Assembly (NCBI GenBank): GCA_963921825.1
Contig: OY997588.1
Span: 124,961,203-125,025,202, forward strand
Source of the DNA: Erodium maritimum
Lineage: Eukaryota > Streptophyta > Magnoliopsida > Geraniales > Geraniaceae
Direction: 5' to 3'
Length of the DNA: 64,000 nucleotides
Under the pieces are notes generated by a model. It searched no databases. It was not told the DNA's origin and saw only the letters and a program-made list of their open reading frames with translations. Shown one piece after another: positions 47,648-58,697 of this stretch (its first letter is position 1; every line of letters begins with the position of its first letter). Made by a program: the position numbers and the translations under genes.

Positions 47648-50600
47648 TCATGTTAACAAGGACTTATCTATGACACCCATTCTCTCTACATGGCCATTAA
47701 AAACCTTGGGTGGTAATCCTTTAGTCAACGGATCCGCTACCATCAATTCTGTACCGATATACTCGATCGACACCCTTTGATTTTGCACTTCTTCTTTCAC
47801 TGCCAAGTACTTTATATCCATATGTTTTGCACCTTTAGAGTACTTATCATTTTTGGAGAAGAAGACAACTGCGGAGTTATCACAATAAATTCTCAACGGC
47901 CTAGCAATACTATCAACAATGCTAAGGCGTGAGACAAAATTCCGCAACCACGGTGATTGGACAGTGGCCTCAAAACACGCCACAAATTCCGCCTCCATGG
48001 TGGAAGTAGCAATAACAGACTGCTTCCCACTCCTCCAAGAAACTAATCCTCCAGCTAACAGAAACACATACCCAAATGTAGATTTTCTCGAATCTACACA
48101 TCCTGCATAATCTGAATCTGTATAGCCGACCAGCTCCAAGTCATTTGATCTTCTGTATGTGAGCATGTAGTCTTTGGTGCCTTGTAAGTACCTAAGAACT
48201 TTCTTTGCAGCTTTCCAGTGATCCATTCATGGATTACTTTGATATCGGCCTAACATACCAACAGCGAAACTGATATCTGGCTGAGTACATGTCTGAGCAT
48301 ACATCAGGCTCCCAACAACTGATGCATAGGGAATATTTTCCATTTCTTTCCTTTCCAAATCATTTTGAGGACATTGTTTTTCATTAAATTTATCCCCTTT
48401 TTAAATCGGAACTATTCCAGCTGAGCATTTATCCATTTTGAATATCTCCAATACTTTGTTAATATAACCTTTTTGAGACAATCCTAACAATCCTTTTGAT
48501 CTATCCCGGAATATTTCTATTCCAATCACATAGGACGCCTCACCCATATCCTTCATTTCAAAGTTCTTGGAGAGAAATGCTTTCACATCATGTAATAACC
48601 CTTTGTCATTTGCAGCAAGTAGTATATCATCAACATATAGGATTACTATTATGAACTTGCTCCCACTGGTTTTCATATAGATACACCGATCCACGGTGTT
48701 CTCTGCAAAACCATACGACAAGATGATACTATTAAATTTAATGTACCATTGTCTAGAAGCTTGCTTCAGTCCATATATTGACTTCTTTAACTTACACACT
48801 AAATTTTCTCTACCTGAAGATAAGAAACCCTCAGGTTGGTCCATATAAACTTCTTCTTCCAAGTCACCATTAAGGAAGGCGGTCTTCACGTCCATTTGAT
48901 GAAGTTCTAGATCATAATGGGCCGTTAAAGCCAAAACAATTCGTAAGGAATCTTTCTTTGACACTGGAGAAAAAGTCTCCTTATAGTCAATGCCATCCTT
49001 TTGAGTATAACCTTTTGCAACAAGTCTGGCTTTATACCTTTCGATATTGCCTTTTGAGTCTCTTTTGGTTTTCAAAACCCATTTACAACCCACTTGCTTT
49101 GCATTTTCAGTCAATTCTACAAGTTCTCAAACTTTATTGTCATCCATTGATTTCAACTCTTCTTTCATGGCATCAAACCATTTTCCAGAATTGTCACATT
49201 TCATGGCTTGTTTAAATGAGACTGGATCTTCATCAACACTCAAGTCACATTCATGTTCAAGTGAGTATATCAAGTAATCACTTGAAATAGCTGGTCTTTT
49301 CTGCCTTACAAACCTTCGTGGTGCTATTTCTTGTTGTATCACTTGCTCATTTTCGACTTGTGCATTGTCAACCGGTTCATCATTTTCATGTTCATTCTGT
49401 GGGTTTGGAATATCATGTTATTGTTCCATTAAATTGTGTTTCTTTGATGCAACACGAGGAACAACAACTTGAGAAGAACTACTATGTATAGTAGGTTCCA
49501 TTTGGATTTCTTGAATATCCACTTTTCTTAATTCCGAACTCCCACTGAACTCGCCATTCTCAATGAACCGAGCATTACCAGACTCCATAATCCTCGTACT
49601 ATGGTTAGGACAGTAAAATCTATACCCTTTCGATTTTTCTGGATAGCCGATGAAATAACCACTAATGGTTCTTGCATCAAGCTTCTTTTCATGTGGATTA
49701 ACTATTCTTATTTCTGCTTGGCAACCCCAAACATGCAAGTGCCTCAAGCTAGGTTTCCTTCCTGTCCATAGTTCGTAAGGAGTCTTAGGAACTGCTTTAC
49801 TAGGAACCCTATTCAACAGATATACTGTTGTTCTTAAGGCATGTGTCCACAAAGAAAGAGGTATAGTAGTATAACTCATCATACTTCTAACCATATCCAT
49901 TAAAGTACGATTTCGTCTCTCAGCAACACCATTTTGTTGTGGCGTCTTAGGCATTGTGTATTGTGCACATATGCCCCGACTCTCTAGAAATTTGGCAAAA
50001 GGCCCCGGATATTGTCCGTTTTCATCAAATTTTCCATAATATTCACCACCTCTATCTGATCTTATTATCTTAACTTTTCTATCTAATTGTCTTTCCACCT
50101 CATTCACGAACACCTCTACGATATTCACTGATTGAGATTTTTCATGCAATAGATAAAGATAACAGTAACTTGAATAATCATCAATAAAGGTGATAAAATA
50201 TGTCTCACCGCTCCAACTTGGTGCATCAAAAGGACCACAAATATCAGTGTGTATTAATTCAAGAGGTTCACTACTTCTTGTGCCAGGATATTTGGATATG
50301 TGTCTAGTTTGCTTGCCTTTAATGCATTCTAGACACACACCCCAGCCAGTAAAATCCAATTGAGGTAAGATTTCATTTTTCACTAGTCTCATTACCCTTT
50401 CTTTGGATATATGACCTAATCTTTGATGCCACAAGAAAGCAAAATCCTCCTTACACATACTACGTTTACTGCATGTACCATGTTCAACATTAAATAGGGA
50501 TTCAGCAAAATCAACATCAAGATTGAAACGATACAAATCATCCATCAAAGTACCACTATCATAATAATAATTATGTTTGTACAATGAAAAAGTACCATTG

Positions 50601-51733
50601 CCAATCTTAAAGTTGAAGTTAACCTTGTCTAATTTGGAAACAGAAATTAAGTTTCTAGCACAATCAAGAACATAAAGACATTTCTCTAAATCTAGACGAC
50701 ATCATGTGTCTAATATTAATTTGTACGTTCCAATTCCTTCAATGTGTGCCTTCATTCTGTTTCCCATATACAGAAATCGATCAGTTCCGCTTATGGGCTG
50801 GATCGAAAGGAATCTCTGTGTAATATGTGACACATGAGTAGTAGCACTAGTATCTAACCACCAAGTATTATGAGGTACTTCTATAAGATTTGATTCATAA
50901 CATATAGAAACAAAATATGTACCTTTCTTTTCAAACCATGCCTTTCTTTTCGGGCAGTCCTTCTTGAAGTGATCATTCTTGTTGCAGAAGTAGCACCTCT
51001 GCTCCTTTCGAATATGTCCCTCATTGACTTTCAAAGGATTCTTGCCTTTCCTTTTCTTTTCAACTTTTCCCGGTTTAGCCTTGCTGCTACTGACACCATC
51101 ATGCATGGTGAAATGAATAGAGTGACCCTTAATATTTTTCAGTCTTCCTTCCTCTTGAATGAGCATAGCCTTAATTTCCTGAAGATCCCACTTCTCTTTA
51201 ATGGTGTTATAATTCACTTGGAATTGGTCAAACTCTATAGGAAGTGAGTTGATGATGAACTGAACTAGAAATGATTCACTCACATCCATCCTCATCGCCT
51301 TTAGTTTTGCTGCTAAGTTTGACATACAGGTCACATGATCATGAATGAGTTGCGACCAATCAAATTTCTTGGTCGTCAGCTCGCTCATAAGACTTCCCAC
51401 AATAGACTTATCAGTAATGTCTGATTGAGAAAGTTCCTTAATTTTCAGCATGAATTCCCTTGCATTGTTAGTCTTCGGCATTGATGGTTTGACGTTACCA
51501 GCCATCGTCATCTTCATTAAAGTCAAGCTCAGCCTATTAGACCTTTCCCAGGCGTCAAATATTGATTTGCCAGCCTCTGTACTAGTCTCAGTAATGGTTG
51601 CAGGCACTTCATCGGTAATTATTGCCAGGTTTAAATCCATAACGCCCAGCTGAAACTGGACCTGTTCTGACCAATCTGAATAATTTAATCCGTTGAATTT
51701 AACAACACCATTCGCCGAAGCAAACATATTCAT
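47648..51733 (-). pseudogene. gag-pol region of the copia element
   Basis: In minus order: UBN2-type gag (NYSDWSEQVQFQLGVMDLN, then FIINSLPIEFDQFQVNYN); a zinc knuckle CYFCNKNDHFKKDC; a protease start (WWLDTSATTHVSH); a GAG-pre-integrase and integrase core (LWHQRLGHISKERVMRLVK, HTDICGPFDAPSWSGETYF, PQQNGVAERRNRTLMDMVRS); reverse transcriptase (MDVKTAFLNGDLEEEVYMDQ, ILYVDDILLAAND); and RNase H (GYTDSDYAGCVDSRKSTFGY, ADPLTKGLPPKVF). A fossil with several interruptions. Confidence 0.9.
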
Positions 51734-52208
51734 GGAAGCTGCAAAACATTACATACATCTCACACGTTAATATTTTGAGTTATCTATAAATTAATAATCG
51801 TTACTATATACTCTTAAGTTCACCTTTGGGTTAAACTTAAAAGTATAAACTTTCGATGATGCTAAACAAAACAATAATGTAATAGATAACTAACTACAAT
51901 CTAATTGACATGGATGCTATCTTTGGATATACAAACATGTCCATTGAAAGAGTCAGTTAGTCTCCATTAGTATTACTAATTATAAACAATGGTCCACCTT
52001 TGGGTGACCTCATAGTTTTATAATTAATAATTAAATCGTTAAAGTTTAGCGTCTTTTATGTTATTTACTAGCATCTCTAAACTTAAACAATTCTTAAGGG
52101 AAGACTTTAATGTTTGATTAACTTTAAAGTAAGATCACTTTGGTGATTAACAAACCTTAAAGTTAACATACGATTCATGTGTACTTTAATATTTGGGGTT
52201 CAACACAA

Positions 52209-52274
<66 letters not shown>

Positions 52275-52819
52275 CATATGTTTATATATATATAACTTCA
52301 TCTATTCATTACTGTAAAAACCCAAAACAATCACACACATGCTCACGGTTCATATGTATATTACCATAAATGTCAAAGCAACAAAACACACATGTACATG
52401 TTCAATCCAACATACATAAAGAACCATCTATATATATAAACATTTACTGTGTACACTTTTAACCAATACATGTTCATGGTTCAATTTTTAATTGCCACAA
52501 AAACCATTTGAACATGATCACAACCACATATATATTCACTTTGACATGTGAATTACAATGTGTGCCAGCAATAACACATACATATACATATGAACAATCA
52601 TGACATTAATTCTCATATCCACGGTTCACAACCAAATTACCATAAAAACCAAGTAACAATCAATACATATGAACACACAGGCACATATACATGACCAAGT
52701 TCGGTTACTGTAAACACCAAAAAAAAAACAAAGGCAAATATGATTTTCTGTACACATGATATCAACCATTCCACTGATTATCAAAAATAAATAAGGTGAA
52801 TTAAAAGAGTTTTAACCAT
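51734..52819 (-). other. Non-coding leader of the copia element
   Basis: About 1.1 kb of AT-rich sequence between the gag start and the primer-binding site. It contains a TA microsatellite and several CACATG/ACATAT-rich words. No gene is seen. Confidence 0.6.
52217..52271. repeat. (TA)n microsatellite
   Basis: An uninterrupted TA dinucleotide run of about 27 units in the copia leader. Confidence 0.95.
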
Positions 52820-52831
52820 GCTCTGATACCA
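52820..52831 (-). other. tRNA-Met primer-binding site of the copia element
   Basis: The minus strand reads TGGTATCAGAGC, one base away from the 5' LTR. Confidence 0.85.
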
Positions 52832-52832
52832 C

Positions 52833-53211
52833 TGTAGGAATTTAAGATCAATTTTATGAACTTTGATGCGGAATTGAAGACGAACATTAAAACTCAGTTT
52901 AATTCAACCATATCAATCTATACTTCTATAATACGAACAAGAAGAATTAAATACGTATATGACATACCCGATTCCATGCTTTCCTTTGACTCTTGAACCT
53001 TGAGTGTTTTTCTTCTCTCTCTCCTTTCTCCTTTCTATTCTCTGTAATGGTTCAGAGATTGGTTTCTGTAACTATTTCAATTAGGGAGAGAGAAGGGAAT
53101 TAAAACCCCCAATAACCAACTCATCCTTTGGGCTCAACCACCATAACATTGGGCTTCCTTAATTGAATGGTTATTTAGTACATGGGCCACTAATTCAGAA
53201 ATTAATTAACA
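52833..53211 (-). repeat. 5' LTR of the copia element
   Basis: 379 bp, about 99% identical to 46909-47287. Its outer edge joins directly to internal sequence of a related copy (53212 onward). Confidence 0.9.
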
Positions 53212-53773
53212 TTGTCCGTTTTCATCAAATTTTCCATAGTATTCACCACCTCTATCTGATCTTATTATCTTAACTTTTCTATCTAATTGCCTTTCCACCT
53301 CATTCACGAACACCTCTACGATATTCACTGATTGAGATTTTTCATGCAATAGATAAAGATAAAAGTACCTTGAATAATCATCAATAAAGGTGATAAAATA
53401 TGTCTCACCGCTCCAACTTGGTGCATCAAAAGGACCACAAATATCAGTGTGTATTAATTCAAGAGGTTCACTACTTCTTGTGCCAGGATATTTGGATATG
53501 TGTCTAGTTTACTTGCCTTTAATGCATTCTAGACACACACCCCAATCAGTAAAATCCAATTGAGGTAAGATTTCATTTTTCACTAGTCTCATTACCCTTT
53601 CTTTGGACATATGACCTAATCTTTGATGCCACAAGAAAGCAGAATCCTCCTTACATATACTACATTTACTGCATGTACCATGTTCAACATTAAATAGGGA
53701 TTCAGCAAAATCAACATCAAGATTGAAACGATACAAATCATCCATCAAAGTACCACTACCATAATAATAATAA

Positions 53774-55280
53774 GGGAAAATTTCATTTTACCACCCTGTC
53801 AAACATTTAACTTCACTTTACTACCCTGGCATAAATTTTTTTCACTTTCATACCCTAAGCAAACATTTAATTTCACTTTACTAACCAACTGGGTAAAATG
53901 TCCAAAATACCCCTAACTATTACTCAAATTTTCATCTCTTGCCATTGCCTCAGAATTTGAAAAGAGGTGAAATGACAATAATACCCTTCATTAATTAGGG
54001 TGTTAAACTGAAAATTTCAATAATTTTAAAACAAAATCACTTTTTTTTTTACAAATTCATTTTTTAATTTCAAAAAATCAGATTTTAATTTTAAAAATAC
54101 ATAAAATCAATTTTTTTTATTAAAAACAGTTTTATTTTTTAAAAAAATTAATTTTATTTATATTAAAAAAAAAATTGGAGCTGCTCGCGAACTCTTCTTT
54201 TCCGGCGTAGTCTCCGGCGACCGCTCCTCCGCCGGCGTCGTCCCCGGCCACCACCACTTCGCCGGCGTCGTCCCCTACCTCTTCCCTCCTCCCTCGAGCT
54301 TCTCCGGCGTGATTCGTTGTGGTTCAGATCTGATTTGGTTCAGATCTGAACCAAATCGATTTGGTTCAGATCTGAACCAAATCATGGGCATCGAATTTCT
54401 CACCGGTGATGGCGAAGAACCATTGGGTGGGTTTGAGGGTTCTGGTATCGGTGGAGATGGCTCCGGGACAACCCCATTTCACAATTTTGCCGTCAACGGC
54501 TTCGGCAATCTCGGTGACGGTCCAGAGAGATGGGGGTGAAGCTGGAGAAGCTGAAATTGAATGGCCATGGACAGGGCTTATCGAGGAATTGCAGGGACTG
54601 GGGCTGGAGCTGAGGAAATGGAAGTTGGTAGCGACATTGACAGTAACTGTGTTGTTGAGTCTGACTTGGCCGAGTCCGATTTGGTTCAGATCTGAACCAA
54701 ATCAAATCTGAACCACAGCAAATCACGCCGGAGAAGCTCGAGGGAGGAGGGAAGAGGTCGGGGACGACGCCGGCGAAGTGGTGGTGGCCGGGGACGACGC
54801 CGGCGGAGGAGCGGTCGCCGGAGACCACGCCGGAGAAGAAGAGTTCGCGAGCAGCTCCAATTTTTTTTTTTAATATAAATAAAATTAATTTTTTTAAAAA
54901 ATAAAACTGTTTTTAATAAAAAAAATATTTTATATAAAAAAAATTGATTTTATGTATTTTTAAAATTAAAATCTGATTTTTTGAAATTAAAAAATGAATT
55001 TGTAAAAAAAAAAACTGATTTTGTTTTAAAATTATTGAAATTTTCAGTTTAACACCCTAAACAATGAAGGGTATTATTGTCATTTCACCTCTTTTCAAAT
55101 TCTGAGGCAATGGCATGAGATGAAAATTTGAGTAATAGTTAGGGGTATTTTGGACATTTTACCCGGCTGGGTAGTAAAGTGAAGTTAAATGTTTGCCAGG
55201 GTATGAAATTGATAAAAATTTATGCCAGAGTATGAAACTGAAGTTAAATGTTTGACAGGGTGGTAAAATGAAATTTTCCC
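53774..55280. mobile_element. Mutator-type fold-back element with captured gene fragment
   Basis: The element starts GGGAAAATTTCATTTTACCA and ends with its reverse complement. It is flanked by a perfect 9-bp duplication TAATAATAA (53765-53773 and 55281-55289), the Mutator signature. The arms (53774-54357 and 54678-55280) are about 590 bp and nearly perfect inverted copies over their whole length, including a GC-rich inner part full of GCCGGCG words; only about 320 bp remain as loop. The loop carries a MurF-like reading frame on the minus strand. No transposase is encoded, so movement would need an enzyme elsewhere. Its insertion into a copia copy dates it as young. Confidence 0.92.
54384..54677 (-). 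pseudogene. Captured N-terminal fragment of a plant MurF-like (Mur ligase) gene
   Basis: The minus-strand frame with codons ending at 54384 is open across the entire loop (about 98 codons) and has no ATG of its own. The C-terminal half reads WTVTEIAEAVDGKIVKWG, then ISTDTRTLKPTQWFFAITG and EKFDAH. This is the N-terminal domain of UDP-MurNAc-tripeptide D-Ala-D-Ala ligase (MurF), whose signature is S-T-D-[ST]-R-x-L-x-P-G followed by F-x-A-[IL]-x-G-x-x-F-D-[AG]-H. The upstream half is serine-rich (FHFLSSSPSPCNSSISPVHG), as expected of a plastid transit peptide. Plants keep nuclear MurF homologs linked to plastid division in mosses. The fragment lacks the ATP-binding core, so it cannot be an active ligase. 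The frame enters the inner palindrome and stops five codons later. Confidence 0.8.
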
Positions 55281-55343
55281 TAATAATAATTATGTTTGTA
55301 CAATGAAAAAGTACCATTGCCAATCTTAAAGTTGAAGTTAACC

Positions 55344-56870
55344 TTAGCCGGGCGGCTTGAGTTTGTAAAATCTGCTTCCCAATATCTACAATATTTACAA
55401 GTCTCTCACGACCCAAAAAACGAGTTAGTTTAATTTCAGCACTATAGTAATCTGCAAAAAATTTGGAGGCCGACTTTGACGATTCGAAGCTCTAGACGGT
55501 GCCTGCTTCGAATGACGACCCTTAATCGGAGGCATACATTTCGGAGGTTGGACAAGAACCTCCTTCCACGGACTTTGATGATCCCCTATAGGATCATTAA
55601 TTGCCACTTGTTGTGACGTCTGACCTGCATAAATGCGATCACTAGCACCCTGAGCACGGTCCGATACCACAATATTTGAACCAGATCCGAGCGAATTGGC
55701 CACATTTGTTTGGGTTGCATGACCCGATAGTGGAACCCGAGTTTCTTGACCCAAAAGAAACCCGACCCCCAAGTTAAATTTTCCAACCAATCCATCCAGA
55801 CATGTCAAGGGACAACAACTTGGGCTCAAGTGTTCTTGCCCATCCTCAGTCCCATCCGTTACAACCAGCCCATTGACAACTATAGCAGTGTCATCTTCCC
55901 CACACGATACGAGAAAATCTGCGACAACATAAATAAAGGCAGTCTCCCCACGCAAATCACTATCGCCAATCCCACCTTGGTTCTCACCCGTAACAGCCGG
56001 ATCAGACTGAGGTTCAGATTTTGAAAACCCATGACTTACGGGATCATGAATCTGATTGGAAACCTGAGAACCAACACCTCCTTGAGAAGCAGAATCCGAC
56101 AAGTCTCCGGTGAGAAAAGCGTCCATACATGTAGCCTTTTCACTCGTGGAGACATTGGCATTGAACCACAACGATCTCCCGAATACTCTGCAATGCTCTG
56201 TTTCGGATTCGTCATCACCGACGAGACCAACCGGCGCCGATAAATGGCCACAAATAGTGTAAAGCCATTAATATTGAAATCGTTCAAGCTGGAGACGGCT
56301 TGGTTCGCCTTGTCCTATGAACTATAACGAATAAATCCCCCAAAAAATCATTCCTATTAGGCCGAAGCAAAACAGAGGAATACCGAATTGCGCCAAATTC
56401 CCCGAAGACATTGCAAACCCACTCTGGCTTGGTGTCATATGACAAGTTTCTTATAAAAACCTCGTCCTCTTAAAGATGGATCTTCTTAGGTCGACGTTTT
56501 CTTACCAATTTCTTACCGAAAACAACTAGTTTCTCATTGGCCTTCACAACTTGTGTTACATCCCCACTGTCTCTATGAGATGCCAACAAGTTTGCACTAT
56601 CATAATTATCTCCCTTCACCGACCGATGACTACGGGATTTCTTACTCCGAACTGTTGGACCAGAAACAGGACAATCGGACGTCGGCTTATAGTCTTAGAT
56701 GACCGCCTAACGGGTGGAGCCTGACCAACATTCCTTCTCTATTTGATTGATAAAGAAACCTCAATAGTTCGTGAAAACAAGTTATAGTAAGTGGCGTACG
56801 AAGGGAAAAAAACGAACAGAAAGAGGAGAAGGACAAATGTTGCACCTCCTTCCTCCTCCCATGACTCGGT
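55344..56870 (-). mobile_element. LINE (L1-type) ORF1 fragment with an RRM domain
   Basis: On the minus strand about 56480-56290 reads VFIRNLSYDTKPEWVCNVF, GEFGAIRYSSVLLRPNRN and VIVHRTRRTKPS, an RNA-recognition motif as in plant L1 ORF1 proteins. It is followed by a 248-codon open frame (56171-55425) that is polar and glycine-rich (DAFLTGDLSDSASQGGVGSQ) and ends in a basic tail. A frame change separates the two parts and no zinc knuckle is visible. The 3' side is lost where copia sequence begins at 55343; no ORF2 remains. Confidence 0.65.
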
Positions 56871-56934
56871 TCCTAAGCTTTCATTTCTTTTTTATTTTTA
56901 TTTTATACCTAACCATTGATGATCGTATCTGACA

Positions 56935-56935
<1 letters not shown>

Positions 56936-56969
<34 letters not shown>

Positions 56970-56986
56970 TATTATTATTATTATTA
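56936..56986. repeat. (ATT)n microsatellite
   Basis: About 17 ATT units with one or two interruptions (TATTACTATT), just left of the retroposon insertion at 57002. Confidence 0.9.
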
Positions 56987-57001
56987 AATCGGTACAAATT
57001 T

Positions 57002-58604
57002 AAATTTTTTGGAAAAAACTCTCATCGCCCTGTCGAGACCCCTCTCCTCGCGACTGTCGAGTCTAACCCTAGACTACGTCTACCCTCGTGTCTGCCGCCG
57101 CCGACAATTGTCGGCTCCGTTTCCTTTCTGCCCCATCCGTCTCTGTAGCCATGCATGAGCCATCGAAGATTGAGCTGGGACCATGGCTTCTTAACCACCC
57201 CCAAGGCATGGCTTCCTATGCTATTTTGGCTTCCATGAGGCGCACCAGAGACGCTCATATGGTGGAATTCCGTTGGCGGGGCCACCCGGGCTCTCATCAT
57301 CCGCGTCGGGGGTTTGCGAGGAAACATCCCTGGCCCTCAACGTGGGGTTGGGGCTTCGGCAGGGGCGCCGGAGGGCCTCGTCTGATGGCTAGTTCATCGA
57401 CTCATGACCTTGCTCTGGGTCCGGGGCTATGTGGAGAGTGAGGGCGTCAGATTCGGCTTACTGTTTTTCCCTTCTCATCCTCTCGACTTCCACGGACGCG
57501 GGGTCGGGAGAGGGGGCTGACCCTTGACCTTGCTCGGGGTCCGTGTATGAGGGGAGGATGTGGATGCCAATCATGGATCCCTCCGTCGTACTGTCTGTCC
57601 GGGGTGGGCCTTCGGGACGCAAGGCTGGCCCGACCTAGGGTTCCGGTCTGGCGGCCTTACGAGTCGGGACAGGTGGTTGGGGGGCTTTCTTCACCTTCCG
57701 CAGAGCACCAGAGCAATTGGGGTTGGCCTGTCACATGCATGGCGGGCCGGACACCCCACTCTCGTTCTCCAATCGAGGCATTTCTGCTTGCTCGGCGCGG
57801 TTTGTTTTGGAGGTCTAAGCCGATGGAGCCTAGTCGGCACCTTAGGGGAGCACGATACTTAGGGCGGCCAAGGGTGGTCGGTGCGCAAGCCTGGGGATCT
57901 GTTTCCTTGGATCCATTACCTAATCTGGGAGGGTATCGGGGGTGGAGGGCCAGGGTATCCCTGGACCCATTACATAACCCGGGTCCCGGCCCAGGATGGG
58001 GACACCGTCCTTAGGGGAGGCTCTCTGCTGGTTCGATTGCTGCGGGCCAGGGGGCTGGTCGGGGAGGGTTTTGAGGAAGAGGCAAGGGTTTTCTCGGCTC
58101 TCGAGCAATTGGAATGTCATCCACCTCTCTCACGGGACGAGGGAGGGGTGGTGTTCTGGTGTCGATGTCAGCACCAGAGGAGAAGAGTGGCCATCGAGTC
58201 ACAATTCAGGCGAGGGCTGGACTCCAGCCCCGCCGGGTCACATGAATCTGCTGGTAGGGCTCAGGGGCACGAAGGAGTCCCTGAGGATACCCTGGTCAAC
58301 CTTCCCGGCTGATGGACACAGGCTCAGTTTTATAGCGCAAGAAGTGTGTCGTCTTCGGACGGCCCAGCGGCATTCAGACCCTACCTGGAGCAGTATTCGA
58401 CGATCTTTCTTATGTTGTTGCTGGTTCCTAGTTCTTAAATTTAATCTCGTTTATGCCTTAGTCAGCCTTCATGGCACCTCGTTAAAGAAAGCTTTAGACG
58501 TTTACATAGTTACAAAGTTATTGTGTTTTTCCCGTCAGGACTCTCAAACATATACTGACTCTTTTTAAAAGGAATACAAGTTGCACTTTACTCGGAAAAA
58601 AAAC
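57002..58604 (+). mobile_element. GC-rich non-autonomous retroposon with 12-bp target duplication
   Basis: CGGTACAAATTT flanks the unit perfectly at 56990-57001 and 58605-58616, and it ends TTTACTCGGAAAAAAAA, so it inserted by target-primed reverse transcription. The 1.6-kb body is GC-rich with overlapping open frames of 100-190 codons in several phases (one starts MHEPSKIELGPWLLNH at 57151). None has a recognisable domain and no reverse transcriptase is present. It ends 93 bases from the MATE2 stop codon, in that gene's 3' UTR region. Confidence 0.8.
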
Positions 58605-58697
58605 CGGTACAAATTTGTGCATTTCTTATTTGATATTAAAAATCGTTCCATATGCCTTCCCAAACGGAGGAGTAAAAGTAAAACTGAGGCATAGATT

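Larger units (their letters stand above)
46909..53211 (-). mobile_element. Ty1/copia LTR retrotransposon (fossil)
   Basis: A 6.3-kb element in minus orientation with two 379-bp LTRs (52833-53211 is the 5' LTR, 46909-47287 the 3' LTR) that differ at about four sites, suggesting insertion within roughly the last half million years. A tRNA-Met primer site lies next to the 5' LTR and a purine-rich tract (AAGTGGGAGA in minus) next to the 3' LTR. The coding order gag, protease, integrase, RT, RNase H is that of copia. It looks structurally complete but is broken by several interruptions. The expected 5-bp target duplication is not seen, because a second partial copy of the same family directly follows the 5' LTR. 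Confidence 0.9.
53212..55343 (-). mobile_element. Partial second copia copy, split by a fold-back element
   Basis: Sequence 53212-53773 plus 55281-55343 matches the first copy at about 50012-50623 (integrase and GAG-pre-integrase part), with scattered differences. It begins at the outer edge of the 5' LTR and ends at 55343 where LINE-derived DNA starts. It is a fragment of the same family, interrupted by the 53774-55280 element. Confidence 0.85.

Noticed and set aside
57088-58568. Overlapping frames of 100-190 codons considered as host genes
   Set aside because: They lie inside a retroposon with a perfect 12-bp target duplication; several phases are open at once because the DNA is GC-rich, and none has a recognisable domain.
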